Source: JACZUI01 sp965216725 (GTDB lineage: Bacteria > Actinomycetota > Acidimicrobiia > Spongiisociales > ZC4RG35). Taken from it: 64,000 nt of DNA. The stretch is from contig CBDCGI010000023.1 of assembly GCA_965216725.1 (NCBI GenBank), positions 133,642-197,641 on the forward strand, written 5' to 3'. Position 1 is the first letter of the stretch. Each line of letters begins with the position of its first letter. The notes under the pieces are model-generated. The model did not search any database. It was not told the origin of the DNA and saw only the letters and a program-made list of their open reading frames with translations. Below, in pieces: positions 8,860 to 17,133 of this stretch. Position numbers and translations under genes: made by a program.

Positions 8860-10038
8860 CTACTTCCTTCCGAACGATCCCCGTTTGCCGGGAACCGACG
8901 GCACTTCTCCTGCAATCAATTCGGCAACATCCTGCAAACCCTTAGCCACTTTGCCCTTGGGATCCGAGTCAACAACCGGGCGCCCTTCATTGACACTGCT
9001 CGGAACGCTTGCATCGGAAGGAATCGACGCCGATATCTCCATCTTCAGCGCTCCCTCGATTTCCTTGTTGTTCAATTTGTTGCGTGCGTTGTTCCGATTC
9101 ATCACGAGCCTGACGTTGCTCGTCGAGAACTTGAGGAGCCGCAGAGTCTCCAAGGCGAGCTTGGCGTTCTTCAGTGAGGGCAGATCCATGTCCACCAACA
9201 TCAAGACGTCGTCGGACTTCTCGATCAGGGACAGAATCAGCTCGTCGAGCATCGAGGCCGTGTCGACGATGACGTAGTCGTAATTCTCGGCCAAGACGTC
9301 GAGCATTTGCATCAGCCCGGCGGTAGTGATGTCGTCGGCAAACGCAGGCTCTAGAGGCGCGGCGAGCACCTTGAGCCCGCTGGGGTGTTCGGTCAACAGC
9401 GAATCGAGCATTTCACCGTCGAGGTGATGCAGCTCATGGGCGGCATTCACCATCGTGAACCGCGGCTCGATCTGAAGCAGCAGGCAGACGTCACCGAATT
9501 GAAGATCGGCGTCGACGAGGACGACCTTTTTGTCCTCGAACCTCGACATGAGAACGGCGAGGTTGGTGGCAAGGACAGTCTTGCCACTGCCACCTTTCGC
9601 CGAGGTAATGGTGATGATCTGGCCCCGATCGCGCTCTACCGGTTCCGCCGGCTGAGTCACGGATTTCCGCTTGAGCACGTCATGAGCGAACTGTTCGATG
9701 GCGCTTTCGATCTTCGACTCTTCGAGCGGTGCCTCCAGAAGGTCTGACACGCCAGCCCTCATCGCCGACCGAAGCATGTCAGTCGTGATCTCATCGGCCA
9801 CCAACATCAGGATGAGAGCCGGATCCTGATTGTGCAGCGACCGGATGTCGTCCATCGACTCTTCGCTGGAGAACGACGGGCCGAGCAAGAGCATTTTCAA
9901 CTCCCCCGATTCGATCGTTGAGCTCGCCTCTTCGATCGAGCGGGCAACCGGGAGCCTTCCGTCGAAAAGCTCCTTGGCCGCAGCGACGAAGTCATCGTCC
10001 CTGTCTACGACCAGCAGGTTGTGCTCAGCCAATGACAT
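8860..10038 (-). CDS. cpaE: CpaE/TadZ-like pilus-localising ATPase
   Basis: A 392-residue MinD/ParA-superfamily ATPase that places the Tad machine in the cell. Residues 1-125 form a degenerate receiver-like domain: the strand that should hold the phosphoacceptor reads KMLLLGPSF and lacks Asp, as is usual for CpaE/TadZ, so it is not expected to be phosphorylated. The ATPase part has the deviant Walker A KGGSGKT (148-154), the switch region LVDADLQFGDVCLLL and YVIVDTASMLDE. It lies between cpaB and cpaF with short gaps on both sides. Confidence 0.9.
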   Translation of the reverse strand: MSLAEHNLLVVDRDDDFVAAAKELFDGRLPVARSIEEASSTIESGELKMLLLGPSFSSEESMDDIRSLHNQDPALILMLVADEITTDMLRSAMRAGVSDLLEAPLEESKIESAIEQFAHDVLKRKSVTQPAEPVERDRGQIITITSAKGGSGKTVLATNLAVLMSRFEDKKVVLVDADLQFGDVCLLLQIEPRFTMVNAAHELHHLDGEMLDSLLTEHPSGLKVLAAPLEPAFADDITTAGLMQMLDVLAENYDYVIVDTASMLDELILSLIEKSDDVLMLVDMDLPSLKNAKLALETLRLLKFSTSNVRLVMNRNNARNKLNNKEIEGALKMEISASIPSDASVPSSVNEGRPVVDSDPKGKVAKGLQDVAELIAGEVPSVPGKRGSFGRK

Positions 10039-10052
10039 TTGTGAACCTCAGA

Positions 10053-10967
10053 TCATCCAAAGATGTCTTCGACCAGGTCTCCGCCGAAGAGGTTATCGAT
10101 GATGACACCCTGTGTTTCCACCTCGACGAAGTCGTCGGGGACCAGCGTCATCCACATGCTGCCGTTCTCAAAGGCATAAGCGAGCCGCTCGGCCTGCTCG
10201 GGTGTCACCTCGATGGTGAAGACGGTCGCATTGCCCGTGTCTTCTTCACCCTCGGCAGGAGCATCGGTGGCCTCCCCGCCGGCATCGACGGTGGGTGGGG
10301 CATCCTCGTCGGGCCGGACCTCACGCCCGGTGGCGATGACTGGGATGTCCTGCATCACGAACCTGGTGTAGGTGACGACCTGGGACTCCTCTTCGGTTGC
10401 TGCCTCGCCTTCGGTGTCAGGGTCAGGCGGCGCTACGTTGATGCCGGAGAATTCGTCCGGGATCAAACGGAACTCGATGTCGAGAGTGATGATCAAGTTG
10501 ACATGGTCGCCAGCTTCCACGAAGCCGTTGACCCCGCGAACCGTGTCCATGGAGATGGTCATGGCCTGCTTGCCTGAAGGGATCAACTCCGAGCTGAAGT
10601 CGACCTCTTCATCCGCGACAACCACCCACTGCGAACTGGTGAGGATCGAACCCTGGGAAATCGGCCCTGCGGCGACCTTGCCACTGAGGACCTGGTTGAG
10701 TTGCTCCTCAGTGCTGATTGCATCCACAGGGAGGTCTCCAACCTGATCTTCGCTCATCAAAATGAGCTCTCCCCCACTGTTGTAATCACTGAAGAGGACA
10801 CTGCCGTCCTGGCCTTCCTGAATGGTTTGCCCAGCGCGGAAGACGACTGCGAACTCTTGATCGTCCAAGATGTCTTCTTCAACAGTGGTCAGATAATTCC
10901 ACACGGCCCAGCCGGCGAGGCCGGCAAGTATCAAGGCCACAAGTAGAACGATGGCTCTCCTACCCAT
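10053..10967 (-). CDS. cpaB: Flp pilus assembly protein CpaB/RcpC
   Basis: First gene of the Tad operon, 304 residues. An N-terminal membrane anchor (IVLLVALILAGLAGWAVW) is followed by an SAF-type domain with the segment GKVAAGPISQGSIL and an RcpC domain (AMTISMDTVRGVNGFVEAGD, HVNLIITLD). An acidic, low-complexity insert lies around residues 185-235, and the chain ends with VTPEQAERLAYAFENG and LVPDD, typical of CpaB. In monoderms no outer-membrane secretin is present, so the protein probably acts at the cell-wall side of the platform. AGGGGAC precedes the ATG. Confidence 0.9.
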   Translation of the reverse strand: MGRRAIVLLVALILAGLAGWAVWNYLTTVEEDILDDQEFAVVFRAGQTIQEGQDGSVLFSDYNSGGELILMSEDQVGDLPVDAISTEEQLNQVLSGKVAAGPISQGSILTSSQWVVVADEEVDFSSELIPSGKQAMTISMDTVRGVNGFVEAGDHVNLIITLDIEFRLIPDEFSGINVAPPDPDTEGEAATEEESQVVTYTRFVMQDIPVIATGREVRPDEDAPPTVDAGGEATDAPAEGEEDTGNATVFTIEVTPEQAERLAYAFENGSMWMTLVPDDFVEVETQGVIIDNLFGGDLVEDIFG

Positions 10968-11203
10968 TGAGTCCCCTTCGTTTGTCCCCTCGGTTGGGCG
11001 CCGACACCGTGACGGCGCATATTGGTGGGCATGCTACCGCTTGTGCGGCACCCGCCCTGCGTTTCAAGTCCATTTCCACAGGAAAACTTCGGACTAGACA
11101 GGCATGGTCTTGAGTGTTTCCATAACGGCGCTCACGTTGCCAGTATCTCGACAAATCCGACCCACAGCTGTCGCAGCGCCTATTTGAGGAGGCGACCCGC
11201 GAG
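10968..11203. other. Intergenic region between rpsA and the Tad operon (236 bases)
   Basis: No convincing gene lies here on either strand. The region must hold the promoter of the minus-strand cpaB-tadC operon, but I see no clear -35/-10 pair. TTGAAA on the minus strand near 11066 has no matching -10 at a normal distance. There is no terminator-like hairpin with a T-run after rpsA. Confidence 0.5.
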
Positions 11204-12697
11204 TTAGCGTCGTCCGATGCCGCGCTCTTTGAGCTCCTGGAGGATTGCCTCCAACGACGCATCGACAGGCATCGGTGGCCGCTCCTCTTCCTTGGGCCCG
11301 AACTCTCGCTCGAATTCCCTGGGCTGGCGGCGTTTGCCACCAGAGCGCTGCTCGGCCATCTGCGCCTCGCGCTCCCGCCAATCGGGCAATGCCTGCTTGA
11401 TTGAGAGCGAAATGCGTCGGCGTTCGTCATCTTTCTCGGTGATCTTGACGTTGACCGTCTGGCCTATCGAAAGCTCCAACTCGGGTGATTCCACCCGGTG
11501 AATCGCGATTTCGGAAACGTGCACCAGACCTTCGACACCGTCGGCGACCGATACAAATGCGCCAAAGGGAACCGTCTTGGTGACAGTGCCCTCCACGATG
11601 TCGCCGACTTCATTGTCGCCGGAGAAGACGTCCCAGGGATCGTCGCTTGTCTGTCTGATCGACAGCGAGATCCGCTCTCGATCGAGATCGACTTCGAGGA
11701 CTTTCACCTTCACCTTGTCGCCGACCTTGACCACCTCTCCGGGATGGTTGACGTGTTGCCAGGAAAGCTCAGAGACGTGGACTAGCCCGTCCATGCCCCC
11801 GAGGTCTACGAAAGCCCCGAAGTTCACGACCGATGAAACCACGCCTTCCCGGATCTCACCTTCCTTCAGATCGTCGAGGAAGGCCTGGCGCTCCTCCGCC
11901 TGGGCCTCTTCGAGGTAGGCGCGTCGTGACAGGACGACGTTGTTCCTTGCCCTGTCGAGCTCGATCACCTTGGCGGTGATGGTTTCACCGATGAAGGGGT
12001 CTAGATCGCGTACCCGGCGTAAATCGATGAGCGATGCGGGGAGGAAGCCCCTCAAGCCGATATCCACGATGAGGCCGCCCTTGACCACCTCGATCACGGT
12101 GCCTTCGACCGTGCCTTCCTCACGTGCCACCTGCTCGATCTGACCCCAGGCCCTCTCGTACATTGCACGCTTCTTGGAGAGGATGAGACGACCCTCGTCG
12201 TCCTCCTTGTTCAGTACCACCGCTTCGACGCGCTCGTCGACGGCGATCGTCTCCGACGGGTCCACATTGTTCCTGATCGAAAGCTCGCGGGTAGGGATCA
12301 GCCCTTCCGACTTGTAGCCAATGTCGATCATGGCTCCTTCGGCGTCGACGCTGACAACGGTCCCCTCGACTATGTCCCCCTCTTTGAACTCGAGGACGGT
12401 GGCTTCTATCGCAGCTTCGAAGTCGTCGCCGATGTCGTCGGGGAGTGAGCTGAGGTCGGGAGCGACCAGCACCGGCTTCTCCGGGCGGCTGGATTGCTCG
12501 GGTTCGGTTTCATCCGATTCATCGACCTTCGCAGAGGAATCCTCTTCGGGGTGGACCGCGGCGTCGGCATCTTCATTCTCTTCGATAGCCGCCGGTTCTG
12601 AGTCGACCGGGGCTTGTTCCTCGGTCGGGGTCTCGGGCGCCTCGGGCGCCACCTCTTCAGTGGCGGCTTCGGGCGCGTTCTCTACATCGTTGGACAT
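11204..12697 (-). CDS. rpsA: 30S ribosomal protein S1
   Basis: RNA-binding protein of the small ribosomal subunit that helps recruit mRNA, 497 residues. An acidic Glu/Ala-rich N-terminal extension of about 100 residues precedes four S1 OB-fold repeats, for example EGTVVSVDAEGAMIDIGYKS, EGTVIEVVKGGLIVDIGLRG, REGVVSSVVNFGAFVDLGGM and EGTVTKTVPFGAFVSVADGV. Four repeats is the usual actinobacterial form. A GGAGG lies about ten bases before the ATG. Its neighbours polA (upstream on the same strand) and coaE (downstream, now 10 kb away) reflect a conserved actinobacterial order. Confidence 0.96.
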   Translation of the reverse strand: MSNDVENAPEAATEEVAPEAPETPTEEQAPVDSEPAAIEENEDADAAVHPEEDSSAKVDESDETEPEQSSRPEKPVLVAPDLSSLPDDIGDDFEAAIEATVLEFKEGDIVEGTVVSVDAEGAMIDIGYKSEGLIPTRELSIRNNVDPSETIAVDERVEAVVLNKEDDEGRLILSKKRAMYERAWGQIEQVAREEGTVEGTVIEVVKGGLIVDIGLRGFLPASLIDLRRVRDLDPFIGETITAKVIELDRARNNVVLSRRAYLEEAQAEERQAFLDDLKEGEIREGVVSSVVNFGAFVDLGGMDGLVHVSELSWQHVNHPGEVVKVGDKVKVKVLEVDLDRERISLSIRQTSDDPWDVFSGDNEVGDIVEGTVTKTVPFGAFVSVADGVEGLVHVSEIAIHRVESPELELSIGQTVNVKITEKDDERRRISLSIKQALPDWREREAQMAEQRSGGKRRQPREFEREFGPKEEERPPMPVDASLEAILQELKERGIGRR

Positions 12698-12750
12698 GTG
12701 TAAGGGATTACCTCCGGAAAGGGATTTCTCTTGACGCGAGGTCAGGAGTC

Positions 12751-13609
12751 CTATGGAGTGTAAATGGAACCCTGATCAATAGCCAAGCGGATTCGAGGGT
12801 CTCGGCCGCTGGATGGGAACGACGGTCGGCGTGCGAACAGCGGATAGCTCGCCAGCATGAGAATCCCGAACACCGCCAACTCGGCGGTCCAAGGCATCAC
12901 GAGAAATATCGACAGATGCAGAGCTCCTCCCAAAAGGAAAGCAAAGCCTCTGAACCTTGGGCTCCACAGGAACGCCGCAATGAACATCTCCACAAAGACC
13001 GTGACGATCGCTAGCGCCGTCATGTTGGCCGGTGTCAGCAAGGATCCGGGAACTGCGATCAACCCCATCCCTCACGGTTGAGGCCAGCACCTGTCCCCCG
13101 ATGAAGTCCTCGTTCATCTTGGAAAACGCGGTGAACAAGTAAACGGCCGAAATCTGGGTCATCACCAGGAGCACCGGCCAAAAGACGGCACTGCTCGGCG
13201 TGTCCTCGGATTGCTTCCTCCGCCCTCCTGCCAAAGTCAGAAGGCCCACCATCAGAGCCATGAGATACAGATGGTTGCTGTAAGCCTGATGGTCGAGGAG
13301 GAGCGGAAGCGCCAGCGATATTCCGAGGGCGGATCCGGATAGCAGAAGCCGGTATCCGACCGTGAAACCGATTCCCGCGACCCCCCAGACAACTATCAGG
13401 GCCATCACTTGCCACCCGTGCTGGAGACCAAGCCCACCAATCACTGGTGTGGTGAGAACTCCCGGTTCGGTCAAGGCGAGGAGGGTGTCCAAGCTGATAG
13501 GAGCCTGTAGGAGAGCGGCGAGCCCCACCCCGATGCGGGCGAGCCGAAACGACTCCGCGTCGGCGTCGGCGACCAGCCAAGTCAACACTTGAGGGACCCT
13601 CCATCCCAC
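12751..13609 (-). CDS. HTTM (vitamin K-dependent carboxylase-like) membrane protein, one frameshift
   Basis: Polytopic membrane protein of about 285 residues resembling the HTTM family, which is related to the membrane part of vitamin K-dependent gamma-carboxylase. The N-terminal half reads from GTG 13609 (ARIGVGLAALLQAP, LPLLLDHQAYSNHLYLMAL, SAVYLFTAFSKMNEDFIGGQ). The C-terminal half continues in another frame (MFIAAFLWSPRFRGFAFLLG, GALHLSIFLVMPW). The join falls near 13062-13075, where a one-base change restores a single chain. The conserved YSNHLYL, KMNEDFIGG and ALHLSIF segments are typical HTTM landmarks. Its substrate is unknown. It overlaps the small gene upstream by 28 bases and stands between polA and rpsA. 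Confidence 0.75.
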
Positions 13610-13920
13610 TCGATGCTGGTGGCACCTGTGACGTGATCGCAGAGATATGCGGGGACTATCTCGTCATAGTCAATGTCGGCTCTGGCGTGAGCAACCACGT
13701 CCGACGGAGCAAATGTGGACTCCCCGTCTGGTGTCACGACGACGTATTCCGTCGGAATCGCCAGGGCGGCGAACATCTGCCAGGCGTATCGGTTGTCTCG
13801 ATCCAATTCGAAGAGTCGGATCGCCGGCACCGCTATTTGCAAAGTGATGGCAACGACTGTCAGCAGTGCCGCCAGTCGAGGCCATCGCCGCCAGTCGCTC
13901 ACTGCCGTCCGCGTGGTCAT
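13582..13920 (-). CDS. Small membrane-anchored protein paired with the HTTM protein
   Basis: A protein of about 112 residues (ATG 13920; a TTG at 13956 would add 12). One N-terminal membrane helix (LAALLTVVAITLQIAVPAI) is followed by a short exposed domain with NRYAWQMFAALAIPTEYVVV and a C-terminal LCDHVTGATSIEWDGG. No family name is recognised. Its 28-base overlap with the HTTM gene argues that the two products work together. The motif of aromatic residues after the helix (RYAWQMF) is reminiscent of small partners seen beside HTTM genes; this is a weak inference. Confidence 0.6.
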   Translation of the reverse strand: MTTRTAVSDWRRWPRLAALLTVVAITLQIAVPAIRLFELDRDNRYAWQMFAALAIPTEYVVVTPDGESTFAPSDVVAHARADIDYDEIVPAYLCDHVTGATSIEWDGGSLKC

Positions 13921-14026
13921 CAGCGACAGTCGACTAGCGGAGGTTGATTTGGTCAAGGACCGATGTGGGGGTCATTCCGCGCGCCGTTAGTCCCAGATAT
14001 GACGCTCTCCTCCTAAGGACGCTGGT

Positions 14027-16645
14027 TTAGGTTTTGACCGAGGCGAGGTCGGTGCCGGTTGCCACCTCGACTTTGAGGGGGACGTCGAGCTTGACGACGC
14101 CCTCCATGGTCGCGACCACCAGGTCCCCCACCTCCACCAGCTCGTCTTGGGGACACTCGAGAATCAGCTCGTCGTGGATCTGGAGGATGAGCGTCGAGGC
14201 CAGGCCCTGTCGACGGAGAACGGCGTCGAGGTCGATCATCGCCTTCTTGATGATGTCTGCGGAGGTCCCCTGAACCGGGGCGTTGAGAGCCATCCGCTCC
14301 CCCATCTGGCGGATCCGGAAGTTGTCGGACTTGAGCTCAGGTAGATACCTCCGTCGTCCAAACAAGGTCTTGGTGTATCCCTCGTTCCTCGCGGTGGTCA
14401 CCACAGAGGACATGTACTCCTTCACTTTCACGAACTGGTCGAAGTACGCGTCCATGTGCTCGCGCGCCTCCTCCCGGCTGATCCCTAGACGATCAGCCAG
14501 CCCGAACGCCTCCATTCCGTAGAGCAACCCGAAGTTGATCATCTTCGCCCGGCCCCGTTGCTCCGAGCTCACTTTCTCGGGCGGAACTCCCCAAACCCGC
14601 CCTGCCGTCGCCGCGTGAATGTCGACCTCGTTCTTGAACGATTCGATCAGGAACGGGTCTCCACTCATGTGTGCCAGCACCCGCAACTCGATCTGTGAGT
14701 AGTCGGCGACCAGAAATCTCTGGCCGTCACCGGCGATGAACGCTTTGCGGATTGTCATCCCCGACTCGGAGCGGACCGGGATGTTTTGCAGATTGGGCCG
14801 GTCAGAGGAGAGACGCCCGGTGGTAGCCGCCATCTGGTTGAAACGGGTGCGAATCCTGCCGTCAGAATCGATGAGCGGCAGGTATCCGTCCACGTAGGTG
14901 CTTCTGAGCTTCTCGTACTCCCGATACTCGAGCAACGTCTCCACCAATGGATGGTCGAGTTTCTTCAGCACCGAGGCGTCCGTTGATGGTTTGCCCGTCG
15001 ACGTCTTCTTGAGCACTGGCAGTTTGAGCCTTTCGAACAGGATCACGCGCAGTTGGTCGGTCGAGTTCACGTTGAATGGCTCGCCGGCGAGCTCGTGGAT
15101 ACGCGACTCGAGAGCCGAGATCCTCCCTCGAAGATCTGCGCCAAGCCCCTCCAGGTAGCCGCGGTCGACACCGATCCCCGCATGTTCCATTCGTGCAAGA
15201 ACCGGTACCAGCGGCAATTCGAACTCGGCGAACAGTTCGATCTCGCCACGGTCGGCCAGTTCAGATCGCATGAGGTCGGCCAGCCGTCGCACCGCCTCCA
15301 CCCTCCGGCCCTCAGCCTCGGGATCGGGACCGGTGTCGAAGGGAAGGGTGCCCGCTTCGGAGTCATCTTCGTCAGCCGGTTCCAGATCGACGTCGAGCCG
15401 GGTGGAGGCCACCTCCTCAAGCCCATAGTCCCGTTGTGCGGGGTTCAGGATGTAGGCGGCCAACGCAGTGTCCATCTCGAGCCGGGCAACATCGCGCTCG
15501 TGGTCGAGCAGGACCCGTATCAAGTCCTTCAGATCGTGGCCGGTCACCGCCACTTCGCCGTCTTCGATGGCATCGAGAAGGCTCTCTGCCTCTTCAAAGG
15601 TGAAGACCGCGGCCGACTCGGTCCCGGTGGAGACGGCCAGCCCGTATGGTTGGCCCGCGTCGACCACGAGGCCAAGCACCGCATGGCCTCCGGCGATGAC
15701 ACTCTCCAGAACTCCCGCGCCGGCTGGAGCCATCTCCACCTCTAGAACCGGGCGGTGGGTCTCAAGCGCAGGGAGGGCCCCTTCGAGGTCGCTCCACATG
15801 GTGTGAAACTCCAGGCTGTCGAACAACTCTTTGACTGTGGTGCGATCCCACTGACGCACCTCGAGCTCGTCAGGACTCACATCTATCTCGAGGTCGTCGA
15901 CCAGCCGCATGAGATCTCGATTCAGAAAGACCTGGTCCCGGTGTGCACTCAGGTTCTCCCGGAGCTTCGGCGTGAGGTCGGAGATAGCGGCGTAGATGCC
16001 CTCTAGGTCTCCGTAGTCGCCGACCAGCCGGGAAGCAGTCTTCTCTCCCACGCCGGGGACGCCAGGGAGATTGTCCGAGTTGTCACCGCGTAGTGCCGCA
16101 TAGTCGACGTACTGGCACGGGCTGATCCCGTATTTGTCCTGTATGTAGCTGGAGTCGGCGAGAACCGTGTCGCTGATGCCACGTCGGGTGTAAAGAACGC
16201 TGGTGTCTCCTCCGACGAGTTGAAACGAGTCTCGGTCGCCGGTGACGATGAGCACGTCCCAACCGGCGTTTTCCGCGCCCTTCGACATCGTGGCGATGAT
16301 GTCATCGGCTTCGAACCCCTCCATGCGGAACTGAGCTATTTGGAGCGACTCCAGGACCTCGTCGATCAAAGGGAGCTGACTCCTGAAGTGGTCGGGTGCC
16401 TTGGACCGGTTCGCTTTGTACTCCGGATAGGCGTCGCTGCGGAATGTCTGGCGCGAGACGTCCCACGCAACCGCGATCGCCTCGGGCTTCTGATCCTTGA
16501 GCAGGCGAATCAGCATTCTGGTGAAGCCGAAGACGGCGTTGGTGACCTGGCCGCTCTTGGTTGCCAGGTCTTCAGGTAGGGCGAAAAACGCCCGGTAAGC
16601 GACAGAGTTGCCATCGATCAAGGCAAGAGTGGGCACGAGGCGCAC
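14027..16645 (-). CDS. polA: DNA polymerase I
   Basis: Repair and Okazaki-fragment polymerase, 872 residues from GTG 16645. The N-terminal 5'-nuclease domain has LALIDGNSVAYRAFFALP, EADDIIATMS and a helix-hairpin-helix GVPGVGEKTASRLV. The central 3'-5' exonuclease-like domain lacks the metal-binding acidic motif (the strand reads AVLGLVVDAGQPYGL), so it should have no proofreading activity, as in other actinobacterial PolA. The polymerase domain has motif A VADYSQIELRVLAHMSGD, motif B RAKMINFGLLYGM and motif C LILQIHDELILE. Length is normal. Confidence 0.97.
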   Translation of the reverse strand: MRLVPTLALIDGNSVAYRAFFALPEDLATKSGQVTNAVFGFTRMLIRLLKDQKPEAIAVAWDVSRQTFRSDAYPEYKANRSKAPDHFRSQLPLIDEVLESLQIAQFRMEGFEADDIIATMSKGAENAGWDVLIVTGDRDSFQLVGGDTSVLYTRRGISDTVLADSSYIQDKYGISPCQYVDYAALRGDNSDNLPGVPGVGEKTASRLVGDYGDLEGIYAAISDLTPKLRENLSAHRDQVFLNRDLMRLVDDLEIDVSPDELEVRQWDRTTVKELFDSLEFHTMWSDLEGALPALETHRPVLEVEMAPAGAGVLESVIAGGHAVLGLVVDAGQPYGLAVSTGTESAAVFTFEEAESLLDAIEDGEVAVTGHDLKDLIRVLLDHERDVARLEMDTALAAYILNPAQRDYGLEEVASTRLDVDLEPADEDDSEAGTLPFDTGPDPEAEGRRVEAVRRLADLMRSELADRGEIELFAEFELPLVPVLARMEHAGIGVDRGYLEGLGADLRGRISALESRIHELAGEPFNVNSTDQLRVILFERLKLPVLKKTSTGKPSTDASVLKKLDHPLVETLLEYREYEKLRSTYVDGYLPLIDSDGRIRTRFNQMAATTGRLSSDRPNLQNIPVRSESGMTIRKAFIAGDGQRFLVADYSQIELRVLAHMSGDPFLIESFKNEVDIHAATAGRVWGVPPEKVSSEQRGRAKMINFGLLYGMEAFGLADRLGISREEAREHMDAYFDQFVKVKEYMSSVVTTARNEGYTKTLFGRRRYLPELKSDNFRIRQMGERMALNAPVQGTSADIIKKAMIDLDAVLRRQGLASTLILQIHDELILECPQDELVEVGDLVVATMEGVVKLDVPLKVEVATGTDLASVKT

Positions 16646-16671
16646 GGTAGCGGCCCTGCCCCGAGTCAGGA

Positions 16672-16944
16672 TCAGCCGAGTTTGGAGAGGAGCCGTTCCC
16701 GTTTTGCCTCGAGCTCGGCCCGTTTCGCCCGATTCGCCTCGAGCGCCTTCTCAAACCTCCTTACATCAGCTGCTGTGAGGCCGGCCTCTTCACGATCGAT
16801 GTAGTTGCCTACGGCCGCGTCACGCTGGGCGTCATCATCGATCAACCGGTGATAGTCGAGCTCGGCGGAGATGTCTTCAGCCTCCTCCGCCAGCTTTCGC
16901 AGCCGGTCGTTGATGCGGAACAGGCGGCGTTCAACTCTTCGCAT
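16672..16944 (-). CDS. Small conserved charged coiled-coil protein
   Basis: A 90-residue protein made almost wholly of charged helix: RRVERRLFRINDRLRKLAEE at the N-terminus and EANRAKRAELEAKRERLLSK at the C-terminus. The pattern predicts two coiled-coil helices joined by a linker with YIDREEAGLTAADVRRFEK. No membrane segment or known enzymatic motif is seen. It ends 26 bases before the polA start on the same strand and may be cotranscribed with it. Function is unknown. Confidence 0.7.
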   Translation of the reverse strand: MRRVERRLFRINDRLRKLAEEAEDISAELDYHRLIDDDAQRDAAVGNYIDREEAGLTAADVRRFEKALEANRAKRAELEAKRERLLSKLG

Positions 16945-17014
16945 CGGCGATCCGACGCTGGCCTAGGTGTTTCATCGCTCATACACTCCCACTGCTGGGC
17001 ATTATGCGCATGAG

Positions 17015-17097
17015 GCCGGAGTGACGGAATTGGCAGACGTGCAGCACTCAAAATGCTGTGTCCTAGTGGCGTGTGGGTTCGAGTCCCACCTCCGGCA
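17015..17097 (+). tRNA. tRNA-Leu (anticodon CAA)
   Basis: A class II tRNA. The acceptor stem pairs GCCGGAG (17015-17021) with CTCCGGC (17090-17096), followed by discriminator A. The anticodon stem CAGCA/TGCTG encloses the loop CTCAAAA with anticodon CAA, reading UUG. The variable arm is long, as expected for leucine, and the T-arm GTGGG-TTCGAGT-CCCAC is perfect. The 3' CCA is not encoded (ACCG follows) and must be added by the CCA enzyme. Confidence 0.95.
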
Positions 17098-17133
17098 CCG
17101 CATAAGCCGGGCCCGGCAGATGTGACCTGAGTC

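Noticed and set aside
17106..17117. 12-base palindrome GCCGGGCCCGGC after tRNA-Leu, as a terminator
   Set aside because: There is no loop or T-run, and short GC palindromes are expected by chance here.
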